From positions 1 through 44,391 of the forward strand of contig JAGXFZ010000124.1 of NCBI GenBank assembly GCA_024637055.1: a DNA stretch of 44,391 bases. Reading direction: 5' to 3'. Both the position numbers and the translations under genes were made by a program. This stretch comes from Gracilibacter sp. Its GTDB lineage: Bacteria > Bacillota > Desulfitobacteriia > Desulfitobacteriales > Syntrophobotulaceae. Positions within the stretch are counted from its first letter, which is position 1; every line of letters begins with the position of its first letter. Positions 19,079-28,434 of the stretch are shown piece by piece. The notes under the pieces were generated by a model that saw only the letters and a list, made by a program, of their open reading frames with translations, had not been told where the DNA came from and made no database searches.

Positions 19079-19783
19079 TCACACTCTAAATCTATACCCA
19101 GCACCCCATACGGTTTCAATATACTGAGGATTAGATGGGTCTGTCTCAATCTTCTCCCTTATCCTTGCTATATGTACGGTAATGGTAGCAGAGTCTCCTA
19201 ACGCTTCTAAGCCCCATACACGTTCAAATAATTCTTCCCGTCCAAAAACTCTATTGGGGTTCTGAGTTAGATACATAAGTAAGTCAAATTCTTTCTGAGC
19301 TAGATTCACTTCTGTGTCATGAATAAAAACTCGGCGAGCATCCTTTTCGATTTTTAAACCGCGAATTATTAAGGTATTGCTCCCTTTTAAATCATCCCTG
19401 AACTTAAGTCTTAATCTTTCATAATTAACTATATTAGCTTTTACTCTAGCAACCATCTCTCCTGGGCTGAACGGCTTGGTTATATAGTCATCAGCACCCA
19501 GACTCAACCCTTTGATCTTATCTATTTCTTCCTTTTTAGCAGATACCAGAAGTACAGGTATATCTTTTTCGTCTTTTATCTTACACAGTATCTCCAACCC
19601 ATCCATGCCAGGAAGCATGATATCCAGGATGAGTAGATCAAAATTTTTCTGTCTCAACATATCTAACCCATCCGAGCCATTAGAGCATACCTCAACTTGG
19701 AATTCTGCTACTTCCAAATAGTCTTTCTGTAACTCGGAAATACTCTTATCGTCTTCAATAATTAGAATCCTTTTCATATTCAT
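19079..19783 (-). CDS. Two-component response regulator, OmpR/PhoB family
   Basis: ILIIEDDKSISELQKDYL, DLLILDIMLPGMDGLEIL, LLVSAKKEE, ADDYITKPFSPGEMVARV, winged-helix C-terminus VWGAGYRFRV. Confidence 0.95.
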   Translation of the reverse strand: MNMKRILIIEDDKSISELQKDYLEVAEFQVEVCSNGSDGLDMLRQKNFDLLILDIMLPGMDGLEILCKIKDEKDIPVLLVSAKKEEIDKIKGLSLGADDYITKPFSPGEMVARVKANIVNYERLRLKFRDDLKGSNTLIIRGLKIEKDARRVFIHDTEVNLAQKEFDLLMYLTQNPNRVFGREELFERVWGLEALGDSATITVHIARIREKIETDPSNPQYIETVWGAGYRFRV

Positions 19784-21222
19784 TCCCTCATTTGCGATTT
19801 ACTTAGTGAAATCATTATCCCGGTACCCTCATTGCCATGGGAAAGGGCCCATACCTTGCCTCCATGACCCTCGATGATATGTTTGGCTATAGCCAACCCT
19901 AAACCGCTTCCTTTGACCTCACCTCTCGCTATATCTGAACGATAGAAGCGGTCAAAAATGTGTGGGAGATCTTTTTCTTTTATTCCTATGCCGTTATCTC
20001 TAATCTCAATAATTATGCTAGTACTCGTTTCTCGTAGAAATATTTTTATCTCGCCTTGATTCTTATCCATATATTTGAGGGAATTATCGAGTATATTCAT
20101 AATTACTCTTCTCATTCTTTCTTGATCGAGCAAGACATGATATTTCTCTTTCAAGTCGTTTATTAGGGATAATTTAATGTTATGCCTTTCCAGCTCGGGC
20201 TCACTTTCCTCGATACATCTCAGGATATAGTTTTCTACCTCAGTCCTTTCAAAATTAAAGGGAATTTGATTGAGATCCAACTTGGCATAGAGCAAGAGGT
20301 CATCTATCATTTCATCTACCTGCTGGGCTTTTGTATAGATAGTTTTTAGATATCTATCTGTTTTCTCCGGTGAGTTGGCAATTCCATCGAGTATGCCTTC
20401 GACATAGCCTTTGATAGAAGTTACCGGAGTCTTCAGATCATGAGATATACTGGATATAAGCATTTTGCGATTATCTTCAAGTTTTAATTGTTCATTAACT
20501 GAATTCTTTAGTTTTATCCTCATGAGTTCTAAATCCCGACATAATTCCTGAATCTCTTTATCACCTTCCTCAACTATCTCGTAATTAAGATTCCCTCCGC
20601 TGATCTCCGAAGCAGCCTTCTGTAGATTATTAAGAGGACTTAAGATGGTCCTGGAAAACTGACGCGATACATAGATATTCATAAACGCAAAGGATAAGCC
20701 AAATGAAACTGCTATTAAGATGAGGAAGCCTGCTAGTCCGTTTACTCCCTTCTCCAAAGGTGCCATTAACACTATCCTTCCTTGGGAACCGTTCATTAAA
20801 TCAACTTCTATCGTTTGGACTGTATAAGATATACTATCGAGGAGAACAGGTTCTTTTCTACTATCCATCTGTCCCATATCTAAAACTTTAGCTATGTCTA
20901 TTTTGCTAAATGAACTGGTGGAAAATACTAACCTTTCATCCTTTAGTATAAATAGTTCTCCATCTATTCCCGCTATTCTTTCCTGTAGGTATGTTTGAAA
21001 GCTTTTCTCTTCAAGTATTTCAGGTGTCTGTTGTAAATTGCTTTTCTCACTCAATAATTCCAATTTTATTTGATTTAACTTCTGATAATTATCAAATGAT
21101 AAATTAGTATTTGTTACTTTGCTATAGATAAAAAGATAAGCTAACACAAGCAAAGCAGTAATAATTATTGGAATTATTACTGTTGCAGCATTAGCAAAGA
21201 TTACACGTCTATTAAGATTCAT
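19780..21222 (-). CDS. Sensor histidine kinase with HAMP domain
   Basis: Two TM segments, HAMP-like region, H-box SSISHDLKTPVTSIKGYVEGI, N-box NILDNSLKYM, G-boxes DNGIGIKEKDLPHIFDRFYRSD and GSGLGLAIAKHIIEGHGG. Confidence 0.95.
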   Translation of the reverse strand: MNLNRRVIFANAATVIIPIIITALLVLAYLFIYSKVTNTNLSFDNYQKLNQIKLELLSEKSNLQQTPEILEEKSFQTYLQERIAGIDGELFILKDERLVFSTSSFSKIDIAKVLDMGQMDSRKEPVLLDSISYTVQTIEVDLMNGSQGRIVLMAPLEKGVNGLAGFLILIAVSFGLSFAFMNIYVSRQFSRTILSPLNNLQKAASEISGGNLNYEIVEEGDKEIQELCRDLELMRIKLKNSVNEQLKLEDNRKMLISSISHDLKTPVTSIKGYVEGILDGIANSPEKTDRYLKTIYTKAQQVDEMIDDLLLYAKLDLNQIPFNFERTEVENYILRCIEESEPELERHNIKLSLINDLKEKYHVLLDQERMRRVIMNILDNSLKYMDKNQGEIKIFLRETSTSIIIEIRDNGIGIKEKDLPHIFDRFYRSDIARGEVKGSGLGLAIAKHIIEGHGGKVWALSHGNEGTGIMISLSKSQMRE

Positions 21223-21230
21223 CTTCCCAC

Positions 21231-21983
21231 CTAATACTCTTTTTTATCAAATAGGTAATAACCTGCTGTGAAAAACATTATACCATATCCCAGCATTATC
21301 AGAAGCTGATGTCCAATTCTACTAAAGGGGAATGAACTTGCCAGCCATAAATTGTACCAATCAAGCTGGGAGGTTATGAATAAGCTGGAATATTGAGAAA
21401 AGAGCACCGCTCCAGCTTTGAGAATAAGAAATCCCAAAATCGACACAAAGAATACCGATGTACCGTTTTTAAATATGTTGGCTAAAAAGACTATTCCTAA
21501 AGCCAATACTATCATTGGTATTAGACTTACACTATACGACAAGACAATCTTGAAAAATCCGGCTACCGTAGCTGAATTGGCGTTGAATAAAAAACCTGCT
21601 AGCAAAGAAAACGCGAAAAGAACAAACAAGTTAAATAGGATAAAGATAACAATAGTAGTTACTTTCGCAGTAAAAATCTTGAATCTGCTAACCGGCCTTG
21701 TTAAGGTAACTCTCATCATATTGTTGGAGAATTCACTCGAGAAACAATCGATAGCTACTAAGGCTGTTAAAAGTGGTAGGATGGTGTTGACTACTACCGA
21801 TAAGACGAGGATAGGGAATTCAACGCTACCTACCCCTCTAAGCCCAAATCCAGTTCTCATCCCCACGATGATAAGCTGTCCAACAACTATGACAGCGAGG
21901 GAAATAAAAATGGCTACCATTACTTTTTTCTTTTTATATAATTTCTCTATTTCATTGATTAGTGCTGCTTGGAACACGGCCAT
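21231..21983 (-). CDS. ABC transporter permease (ABC-2 type)
   Basis: About six hydrophobic segments; FSNNMMRVTLTRPVSRFKIFTAK typical of ABC-2 permeases; overlaps the end of the ATPase gene. Confidence 0.82.
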   Translation of the reverse strand: MAVFQAALINEIEKLYKKKKVMVAIFISLAVIVVGQLIIVGMRTGFGLRGVGSVEFPILVLSVVVNTILPLLTALVAIDCFSSEFSNNMMRVTLTRPVSRFKIFTAKVTTIVIFILFNLFVLFAFSLLAGFLFNANSATVAGFFKIVLSYSVSLIPMIVLALGIVFLANIFKNGTSVFFVSILGFLILKAGAVLFSQYSSLFITSQLDWYNLWLASSFPFSRIGHQLLIMLGYGIMFFTAGYYLFDKKEY

Positions 21984-22695
21984 TTCTCTCCACCTCACTT
22001 ACAAAGTAATTCTCCAAAGTAGCATAGTTTTGAAGTATGTTATCCGTACGGTCAACATTAAGCATTTTACCGTTATAAATGACCCCGATGCGGTCACAAG
22101 TTAATTCTACGTCATGTATTAAATGGCTGGAGATAAAAAATGTCGTCTTCTCTTTTTCCGCTAGAAGCATGATAAGTTTACGAATATCGATCATTCCTTC
22201 GACATCTAAGCCATTAAGGGGTTCATCAAGAATCAGAATCTTTGGTCTGGAAATTATAGCAGCAGCCAAGCCTAAGCGTTGCTTCATCCCTAACGAAAAC
22301 TTTCTAGGTTTTTCATGTTTAAACTTAATCATCCCTGTAATTTCCAGAACCTCATCTATTCTTTGATCATCTACTCCTGGGTAATAACGGGAAAACTGTT
22401 TCAAATTTTCATAGGCACTAAGGAACGGAAAAGAATCTGCTACTTCTATGATACACCCAACTTCCGCCATGGCCTTTTCATATTCTTCCGTGATACTATG
22501 TCCAAAAATCCTGACATCTCCGCTATCGGCGCTGATAAGGCCTGTCATGATTTTCATGGCTGTTGTTTTCCCCGCACCGTTAGGGCCAAGAAAACCAAAA
22601 ATATCTCCTTCATAGATATCGAGGTTGATATCTAAAATCCCGCGGCCGTTTGGATATACCTTAGTTAAATCTTTTATTTCAATGACTTTATTCAT
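21952..22695 (-). CDS. ABC transporter ATP-binding protein
   Basis: GFLGPNGAGKTTAMKIMTGL, FSLGMKQRLGLAAAIISRPKILILDEPLNGLD, ISSHLIHDVE. Confidence 0.95.
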   Translation of the reverse strand: MNKVIEIKDLTKVYPNGRGILDINLDIYEGDIFGFLGPNGAGKTTAMKIMTGLISADSGDVRIFGHSITEEYEKAMAEVGCIIEVADSFPFLSAYENLKQFSRYYPGVDDQRIDEVLEITGMIKFKHEKPRKFSLGMKQRLGLAAAIISRPKILILDEPLNGLDVEGMIDIRKLIMLLAEKEKTTFFISSHLIHDVELTCDRIGVIYNGKMLNVDRTDNILQNYATLENYFVSEVERNGRVPSSTNQ

Positions 22696-22722
22696 ATACT
22701 TTCCTCCAGAGAATGAACGATA

Positions 22723-22746
22723 GCTGCCGGGAATAACCCCGGCAGC
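22723..22746. terminator. Hairpin between secreted-protein gene and ABC ATPase gene
   Basis: GCTGCCGGG-aataac-CCCGGCAGC; T6 follows only on the + strand, so its role for the minus-strand genes is unclear. Confidence 0.4.
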
Positions 22747-22787
22747 AAACCTTTTTTAGATTAAGAGCTGTTTCTAATAGATGATTA

Positions 22788-24026
22788 TTAGTCAAACACT
22801 CTACTGAACATAGAATCGTAAAGCACATTCCCACTATCCTGATTGATATGGAAGTTTACTTTTCCTAAATACTCATCAAGGTAGATGTTTACATTTGTTG
22901 TGTTTCCCGCTTCAGTAGAGTATTCAAAATTGGCTTGACGTTTGTCATTCTCAAAGTTGGCATCAAATTTAAACTCTTGAGATATAGCTGCATATTGTTC
23001 ATAATCAGTTCTATATTCCTCATAGTATCTACCTACAATAGAGCTATCATCAATATTCGTAATTTCTACAAACCGCTCGCCAATTTTAACGTATTTTCCG
23101 TCCTTCTCAATGAGAATATCATTTTTGAATAGTCCTTGAAATTTTTCGGGATTATTGATTTCTGGTCCATAGCCTGGTCTTTCAACGTCGTTTACGACCT
23201 TCTTGCCAGTTAAGTCGGGTTTCATCACTTCAGTGTTATTGATATCGCTCATCTTCATTAAGACTTCAAAACTAAGCTCATGTGTCTGCCCTTGTTTATC
23301 TTTACCGGAAAGTATTGCTGTTCCAAGCATGCTCTCCATTAGACCATCTGAGTTTATTAATGATTTACCACTGACTTCTTTGACGAAAATATCTTGGGTC
23401 AAGTGAGGTAAAGCAGACTGTCTACCATTGAATTCTTGTTTCAGCTGAAAAGATGACACCGCATTTATCAAGGCAGGTATCTGCATTTCAGACAAGGAGC
23501 CTGATATTTCTTTACTCCCATCTGGATTTTCCTTAACCATAACATGATCTTTCAGGCTTCCCACTACTGCATCCATAATTCTTTCAACATCTTCGGCACC
23601 TTGTTCATCGAAAGGATTCACAAAGTTAGTTGGGGAAGATTCACTGATAAGCTCCGTTACATAGTAGGTGTCTTGATCTTCGTTCCACCTAATTCTCACC
23701 TTGTCATCTGAATAATTATAGGAATTATAATTATCACCATTAATACTTTTCTGATTTGAGAGACTTTCTTGAGTATTATTGTCTCTATCGATTTTGCTAA
23801 CATCGTTGCTGGACATAAGTGTTTCACCGTTATTCTTAACTTCCATCGAAATGTCTATTGTGAAACTATCCAGCTCCTCGCTACATTTCTCCGCAGTTGT
23901 CTTTAGCCCATCTTTAAGCTGTTCGTAGCCGCTCTTACTAACAATATCAGCCAGGGCCGTAGACGCAAACAGTAAGGCACCGATAGAAAAACTTATCAGC
24001 ATTACTGTTTTCTTCTTCAACTTCAT
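22788..24026 (-). CDS. Uncharacterised secreted protein
   Basis: Signal peptide MKLKKKTVMLISFSIGALLFASTALA; rest hydrophilic, predicted beta-rich by eye; first gene of the ABC/two-component cluster. Confidence 0.75.
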   Translation of the reverse strand: MKLKKKTVMLISFSIGALLFASTALADIVSKSGYEQLKDGLKTTAEKCSEELDSFTIDISMEVKNNGETLMSSNDVSKIDRDNNTQESLSNQKSINGDNYNSYNYSDDKVRIRWNEDQDTYYVTELISESSPTNFVNPFDEQGAEDVERIMDAVVGSLKDHVMVKENPDGSKEISGSLSEMQIPALINAVSSFQLKQEFNGRQSALPHLTQDIFVKEVSGKSLINSDGLMESMLGTAILSGKDKQGQTHELSFEVLMKMSDINNTEVMKPDLTGKKVVNDVERPGYGPEINNPEKFQGLFKNDILIEKDGKYVKIGERFVEITNIDDSSIVGRYYEEYRTDYEQYAAISQEFKFDANFENDKRQANFEYSTEAGNTTNVNIYLDEYLGKVNFHINQDSGNVLYDSMFSRVFD

Positions 24027-24129
24027 ATGCTCAACTCCTTAAGTAATATATTTTTTAGAAGCTCCTGACTATATTCTAACCCGTAGGTCTTGATAATCTG
24101 TAAACAGATTCTAAACAAATTATAAACAA

Positions 24130-25314
24130 TTACAGCCTTCCCAACCAATGCTTGCCTTTTCTGAGTTCTCTTTGCATTCCCTCCAGAAGTTTTTGATCTG
24201 ATAGTATGTCCCATCCAGTTAGCGCTAAGGCTTTTACTGCCAGTGAAAGTACTCCCTTCCCATCATCTGAGAGTGCGGCTTTCATGAACTCTAATGTATG
24301 AGGCAACTCTTGTCCTTTACCCATCTTAAGATAGGGATGGATAGTCGGGACAACATGACTGATATTTCCCATATCGACTGATCCCATCATCGTCTGTGGA
24401 GGTTCAATATCATCAATGCCCAATTCTTGTAAGTTATCTCTAAAACGTCCAGCAAGAACACTGTTACTTTTCATCTCATGATAGGAGTTTTCATAGTATT
24501 TCCAGGACATCTGTGCTCCGACTCTACCGGCTGCTTTACTTGCTAAGTCTAGAAACTTCTGCCGGTTTCTGTTCAAGACGTCCCTAGTTGCAGCTCTTAA
24601 ATAGAATCTAGCTACTGCCTTATCGGGAACTATATTTGGTACTTTTCCACCTTCTACAATAATACCGTCTATTCTTTCTGAATTAGACAATTTGCGTTTT
24701 AACTTCGATAGCATTTCAAAAAGTATAAGCATAGCATCAAGAGCATTTACTCCTGAACTCTCTGAGATAGCCATATGCCCAGCTTTTCCATAGAAAGTTA
24801 TCTCCAGAGCATCAAGAGCCAAGCTGGATATCTCGGGCACATTGCAGCTTCCAGGGTGGAACATCAGAGCCGCATCCATATCTTTAAAAACTCCCTGCTC
24901 TACCAATACAACTTTCGCGCCACTCGATTCTTCTGCAGGGCTACCTACGACTACTACCTCTCCGACAAGATTGGAGATACTACTTAGGACGACTGCTGCT
25001 CCAACGCTGGCTGCTCCAATCAAGTTATGCCCACACCCATGTCCAATCTCAGGTAATGCATCATATTCTGCCAATAAAGCTATCTTTGGTCCTTTATACT
25101 TCCCTTGGAAGCTAGCTAGGAAAGAAGTCTCAATATCAGCCAACGGTTTCTCTATTATAAATCCTCTATTACCCAAGAAATCGGTAAGTATCTTCTGAGC
25201 AAAATACTCTTTATACCCTTCTTCTGGGTTATTGCCTATTTCGGAAGCAAGTTCCCATATCTCTTCTTGGAGAGAGTGAGCTATTTCTATCATTTTACTT
25301 TTATGTTCTTCCAT
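24130..25314 (-). CDS. M20-family metallopeptidase/amidohydrolase (aminoacylase or p-aminobenzoyl-glutamate hydrolase-like)
   Basis: ALLAEYDALPEIGHGCGHNLIGAASVGAA, GSPAEESSGAKVVLVEQGVFKDMDAALMFHPG, MMGSVDMGNISHVVPTIHPYLKMG. Start placed at MEEHKSKM. Confidence 0.88.
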   Translation of the reverse strand: MEEHKSKMIEIAHSLQEEIWELASEIGNNPEEGYKEYFAQKILTDFLGNRGFIIEKPLADIETSFLASFQGKYKGPKIALLAEYDALPEIGHGCGHNLIGAASVGAAVVLSSISNLVGEVVVVGSPAEESSGAKVVLVEQGVFKDMDAALMFHPGSCNVPEISSLALDALEITFYGKAGHMAISESSGVNALDAMLILFEMLSKLKRKLSNSERIDGIIVEGGKVPNIVPDKAVARFYLRAATRDVLNRNRQKFLDLASKAAGRVGAQMSWKYYENSYHEMKSNSVLAGRFRDNLQELGIDDIEPPQTMMGSVDMGNISHVVPTIHPYLKMGKGQELPHTLEFMKAALSDDGKGVLSLAVKALALTGWDILSDQKLLEGMQRELRKGKHWLGRL

Positions 25315-25472
25315 GCCACACCCGCTTTTTATATTTTGTTGTTTATAAAAATAATCCCGAAATTCACTATGCAAATGTAGTTCAGAACCAGAAGGTTCCT
25401 GAATCCATTTCTAGTAAATATTCGAGATTAGTACATTTTTCCCTTTTATTTAATGAATAATGTTAGTATTCC

Positions 25473-26228
25473 TTATTCATATTTCTTCGTTAAATAGCCG
25501 CCTAATCCTTCAAATATTGCCATTGCTAATCTTTGTTGATGATCAGCTTGATTGAGTTTTATCTCTTCTTCGGGGTTAGTAAGAAATCCTAACTCTACAG
25601 TAACAGCTACCATACCCGTGTTTTTCAAAATAAAGTAACTTTGATTAGCCTTTGCTGATCTTTCCTTTTCACTCAGTATATTAAGCCTTTCTTGAATGCT
25701 CACAGCTAAATTTTCTCCCTCGGGTGAATTAGGGTGATAAAACACCTGGGGTCCAAACTGCCCAGGATCAGGAAAGCTATTAGCATGGATACTCAAATAT
25801 ATATCTGCTTCAGTTTCTACGGCTGCCTTAATCCGGAAAGCTAAATCTTCTCTTTTCCTCTGCATAAGTTTATTAGAGCTACCAAAGTCTCGGTCTTCTT
25901 CTCGAAGCATTACAACGTTACAACCGGCTTGCTCAAGAAGCAAATGAATTCTTTTGGCGACTTCTAGATTAACATCTTTCTCCAACGTATTGTTATACCC
26001 AACAGCCCCTGGATCAACTCCTCCATGACCTGCATCTATAAATATTGTTTTACCCCCAAGAACCCAGGACCATCCTGGAACTTCATTATTTACCTTAGTA
26101 GCTTTCTGGAGTATTAAACTCCCTCCTGCTATAACTATAAAAAGGCCTATAACAATACCAATCATTATTCTACGGTTAAACAAATTCAATCTGTTTCTCT
26201 TTTTAAAAGAGTTCACTTGTTTATACAT
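25473..26228 (-). CDS. cwlD: N-acetylmuramoyl-L-alanine amidase, CwlD-like (Amidase_3)
   Basis: IFIDAGHGGVDPGAVGYNNTLEKDVNLEVAKRI, IYLSIHANSF, VELGFLTNPEEE; N-terminal TM anchor; adjacent to rplM-rpsI as in spore-formers. Confidence 0.85.
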   Translation of the reverse strand: MYKQVNSFKKRNRLNLFNRRIMIGIVIGLFIVIAGGSLILQKATKVNNEVPGWSWVLGGKTIFIDAGHGGVDPGAVGYNNTLEKDVNLEVAKRIHLLLEQAGCNVVMLREEDRDFGSSNKLMQRKREDLAFRIKAAVETEADIYLSIHANSFPDPGQFGPQVFYHPNSPEGENLAVSIQERLNILSEKERSAKANQSYFILKNTGMVAVTVELGFLTNPEEEIKLNQADHQQRLAMAIFEGLGGYLTKKYE

Positions 26229-26304
26229 CCCTCATCCCCCCTCACATATATTTATGGGGGAAAAGCTTTTATTATTCGATGTAGCTCAAAAAGTATTTAT
26301 GGCT

Positions 26305-26336
26305 AAAAAAAAGAGTGTCCTCTGTGGACACCCTCT
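26305..26336 (-). terminator. Rho-independent terminator downstream of rpsI
   Basis: Minus strand GAGGGTGTCC-acaga-GGACACTC followed by T8. Confidence 0.88.
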
Positions 26337-26359
26337 TGATATTTCGATAAAATCCGATA

Positions 26360-26755
26360 TTAACGTTTTGAGAATTGAGGAGCTTTACGGGCTTTTTTCA
26401 GTCCGTATTTACGACGCTCTTTCATACGAGGATCACGAGTTAGGAATCCTGCTCTTTTCAAGGTAGGACGAAGACTTTCGTCAACTTTCAGGAGAGCTCT
26501 GGCGATACCCATTCTTAGTGCTCCAGCTTGACCAGTTGTTCCGCCACCATGTACGCGAGCAAAAACATCATATTTGCCAAGGGTCTCAGTGATTTCCAAC
26601 GGCTGTTGAACAATCATTTCTAAAGTTTTCTTGCCAAAATACTCGCTTAAACCTCTATCATTAATACTATATTTACCATCACCGGCAAGAAGTCTAACCC
26701 GGGCTACCGCATTTTTTCTTCTTCCGGTTCCTAAATGTTGAAGTTGTGCTGCCAT
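26360..26755 (-). CDS. rpsI: Ribosomal protein S9 (uS9)
   Basis: [15 protein letters not shown]-terminal [14 protein letters not shown]. Confidence 0.98.
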   Translation of the reverse strand: MAAQLQHLGTGRRKNAVARVRLLAGDGKYSINDRGLSEYFGKKTLEMIVQQPLEITETLGKYDVFARVHGGGTTGQAGALRMGIARALLKVDESLRPTLKRAGFLTRDPRMKERRKYGLKKARKAPQFSKR

Positions 26756-26774
26756 GCTTTAACCTCCTTCCAAC

Positions 26775-27206
26775 CTATTTAATGGACCATATTTCAGCTT
26801 TTTGTGCTGAATGTGGATGTTCAGAACCTTTATAAACTTTAAGCTTTTTATACATCTGTGCTCCAAGTTTGTTATGAGGAAGCATTCCTTTTACAGCATG
26901 TTCCATAGCTCTTTCCGGCGCTTTATTCATCAGGACTCTATAAGTCATTTCTTTAAGTCCACCTGGATATCCAGAATGCCAGCGATACTTTTTGTCATCA
27001 AGTTTTTTTCCAGTTAGTACGATCTTCTCAGCATTAATTACTATAACAAAATCACCCGTATCGACGTTAGGAGTAAATATGGGCTTATGTTTACCTCTAA
27101 GCAAGCGAGCGACTTCTGTCGCAACTCGTCCGAGAGGAATACCTGCTGCATCAATGACGTACCATTTACGTTCCACCTCATGCGCTTTCGCAAACTGAGT
27201 GGTCAT
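26775..27206 (-). CDS. rplM: Ribosomal protein L13 (uL13)
   Basis: [67 protein letters not shown] supports start at 27206, not 27293. Confidence 0.97.
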   Translation of the reverse strand: MTTQFAKAHEVERKWYVIDAAGIPLGRVATEVARLLRGKHKPIFTPNVDTGDFVIVINAEKIVLTGKKLDDKKYRWHSGYPGGLKEMTYRVLMNKAPERAMEHAVKGMLPHNKLGAQMYKKLKVYKGSEHPHSAQKAEIWSIK

Positions 27207-27368
27207 AGCGTTCCCTCCATTTGTTCGTATCTGAAATTTTTCTGGTATTATACATGTTGTTATATTATCACCAAGAACGTGGGGCTCAATCACGATCCAG
27301 TAAAATAATCACTTCTTAAAATTTTATCTAAAATTGCCTTTAAAGTCAATACTAATCGCTGTAAGCGA

Positions 27369-27426
27369 TTGGGGGACATTCCTGTACCGAGAGTCTACCA
27401 CTTGCTTCAGCAGGTGTGTCCCCATT
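27369..27426. repeat. Imperfect inverted repeat (GGGGGACA ... TGTCCCC) between truA and rplM
   Basis: ATTGGGGGACATTCCTG ... CAGGTGTGTCCCCATT. Confidence 0.5.
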
Positions 27427-27429
27427 CTT

Positions 27430-28233
27430 CTATATCAACTCTTCAAATTCGTTCTCTTCGATATCAGCAAAGATACTACTCGGTTTCTGCCCATCGTAAT
27501 TTACGGTGGTAAGCGTTAATCCCGAGGCTGAAACCGTCTTTCCCGCCCGAATTCGTTCCTGAGATGCGATAACCTCTGGAATATCCTCCGGCCGAATTCT
27601 CCCTTTGCCAACATATACAAGAGTCCCTGCGATAATTCTAACCATGTTGTATAGAAAACCATTTCCTATACAGGTAACAAGAATTTCTCTTCCTGTCTGT
27701 CTAGCCTCGCAGTGGTAAAGTGTCCGGACAAAACTTTTGGCCGAAGATCCGGTAGCTGCAAAAGCCCTAAAATCATGTATTCCTTCTATGAGGGAAGCTG
27801 CCTGTTGCATTTTAACTATATCTAGTGGTACTGGTTCATGAAGGGTATACAGTCGGGTAAAGATATTAGGGATCCGTCCGTTATCTATCCTGTAATCATA
27901 TCTCTTCCATTTGGCACCTAAGCGAGCATTGAAGTCTTCAGATGTATCCTGAGCCTCCAAAACCCTGATATCAAAAGGCAGGATACTATTTAAAGCTTTA
28001 GGAATTTTCTCCTGAGGTATACTAACTTTTGAGTTAAAATTAGTAACTTGGCCCGCGGCGTGTACCCCAGTATCTGTCCTACCTGCTGTGGTAACCTTAA
28101 TTTCTTCGACAAAAAGTTTCTTCCAGGCCTTTTCCAATTCCCCTTGGATAGTCAGCCCATGTTCTGCAGGCTGACGCTGGAATCCGTGGTAGTTCGTACC
28201 ATCATAGGCTAGTCGCAGAAGGATATTTCGCAT
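27430..28233 (-). CDS. truA: tRNA pseudouridine(38-40) synthase TruA
   Basis: LRLAYDGTNYHGFQRQP, TTAGRTDTGVHAAGQV, RIDNGRIPNIF, GNGFLYNMVRIIAGTLVYVG. Start at MRNILLR after GGGAG. Confidence 0.96.
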   Translation of the reverse strand: MRNILLRLAYDGTNYHGFQRQPAEHGLTIQGELEKAWKKLFVEEIKVTTAGRTDTGVHAAGQVTNFNSKVSIPQEKIPKALNSILPFDIRVLEAQDTSEDFNARLGAKWKRYDYRIDNGRIPNIFTRLYTLHEPVPLDIVKMQQAASLIEGIHDFRAFAATGSSAKSFVRTLYHCEARQTGREILVTCIGNGFLYNMVRIIAGTLVYVGKGRIRPEDIPEVIASQERIRAGKTVSASGLTLTTVNYDGQKPSSIFADIEENEFEELI

Positions 28234-28268
28234 GTGCTCTCCCAAGTAAATTGACCGCTGTGCTAGCT

Positions 28269-28396
28269 ACCTTGGAACTGTACCGCAGTATTTGCGTCAA
28301 GCGGAGCAAGGATGCGGAGCGCGGCAGTTAGCGACAGGAGGTCGCTATTGCCGAAAAGCATTACTGCGGTGCAGTTCCGTGCACCAGCTCCAAGGT
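28269..28396. repeat. Nested imperfect inverted-repeat element in rplQ-truA intergenic region
   Basis: Outer arms CCTTGGAACTGTACCGCAGTA / TACTGCGGTGCAGTTCCgtgcaccagctCCAAGG; inner arms GGCAGTTAGCGAC-aggag-GTCGCTATTGCC. Confidence 0.7.
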
Positions 28397-28424
28397 CAGG
28401 TTACTTTGACTCAGTAACCTGACC
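28394..28424. terminator. Perfect 12-bp stem hairpin downstream of rplQ
   Basis: GGTCAGGTTACT-ttgactc-AGTAACCTGACC; no U-tract, so could be a processing or structural element instead. Confidence 0.45.
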
Positions 28425-28434
28425 GCTATGCAGT

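Noticed and set aside
21418-22104. 228-aa plus-strand ORF
   Set aside because: Antisense to the ABC permease and ATPase; low-complexity Lys/Ile/Thr composition typical of a shadow ORF.
24023-24214. 63-aa minus-strand ORF
   Set aside because: Out-of-frame overlap with the M20 peptidase 3' end; no support.
27207-27320. Possible L13 leader RNA upstream of rplM
   Set aside because: Such leaders are known in Firmicutes, but I could not confirm the conserved structure by eye; an Infernal scan with the Rfam L13 leader model would decide.
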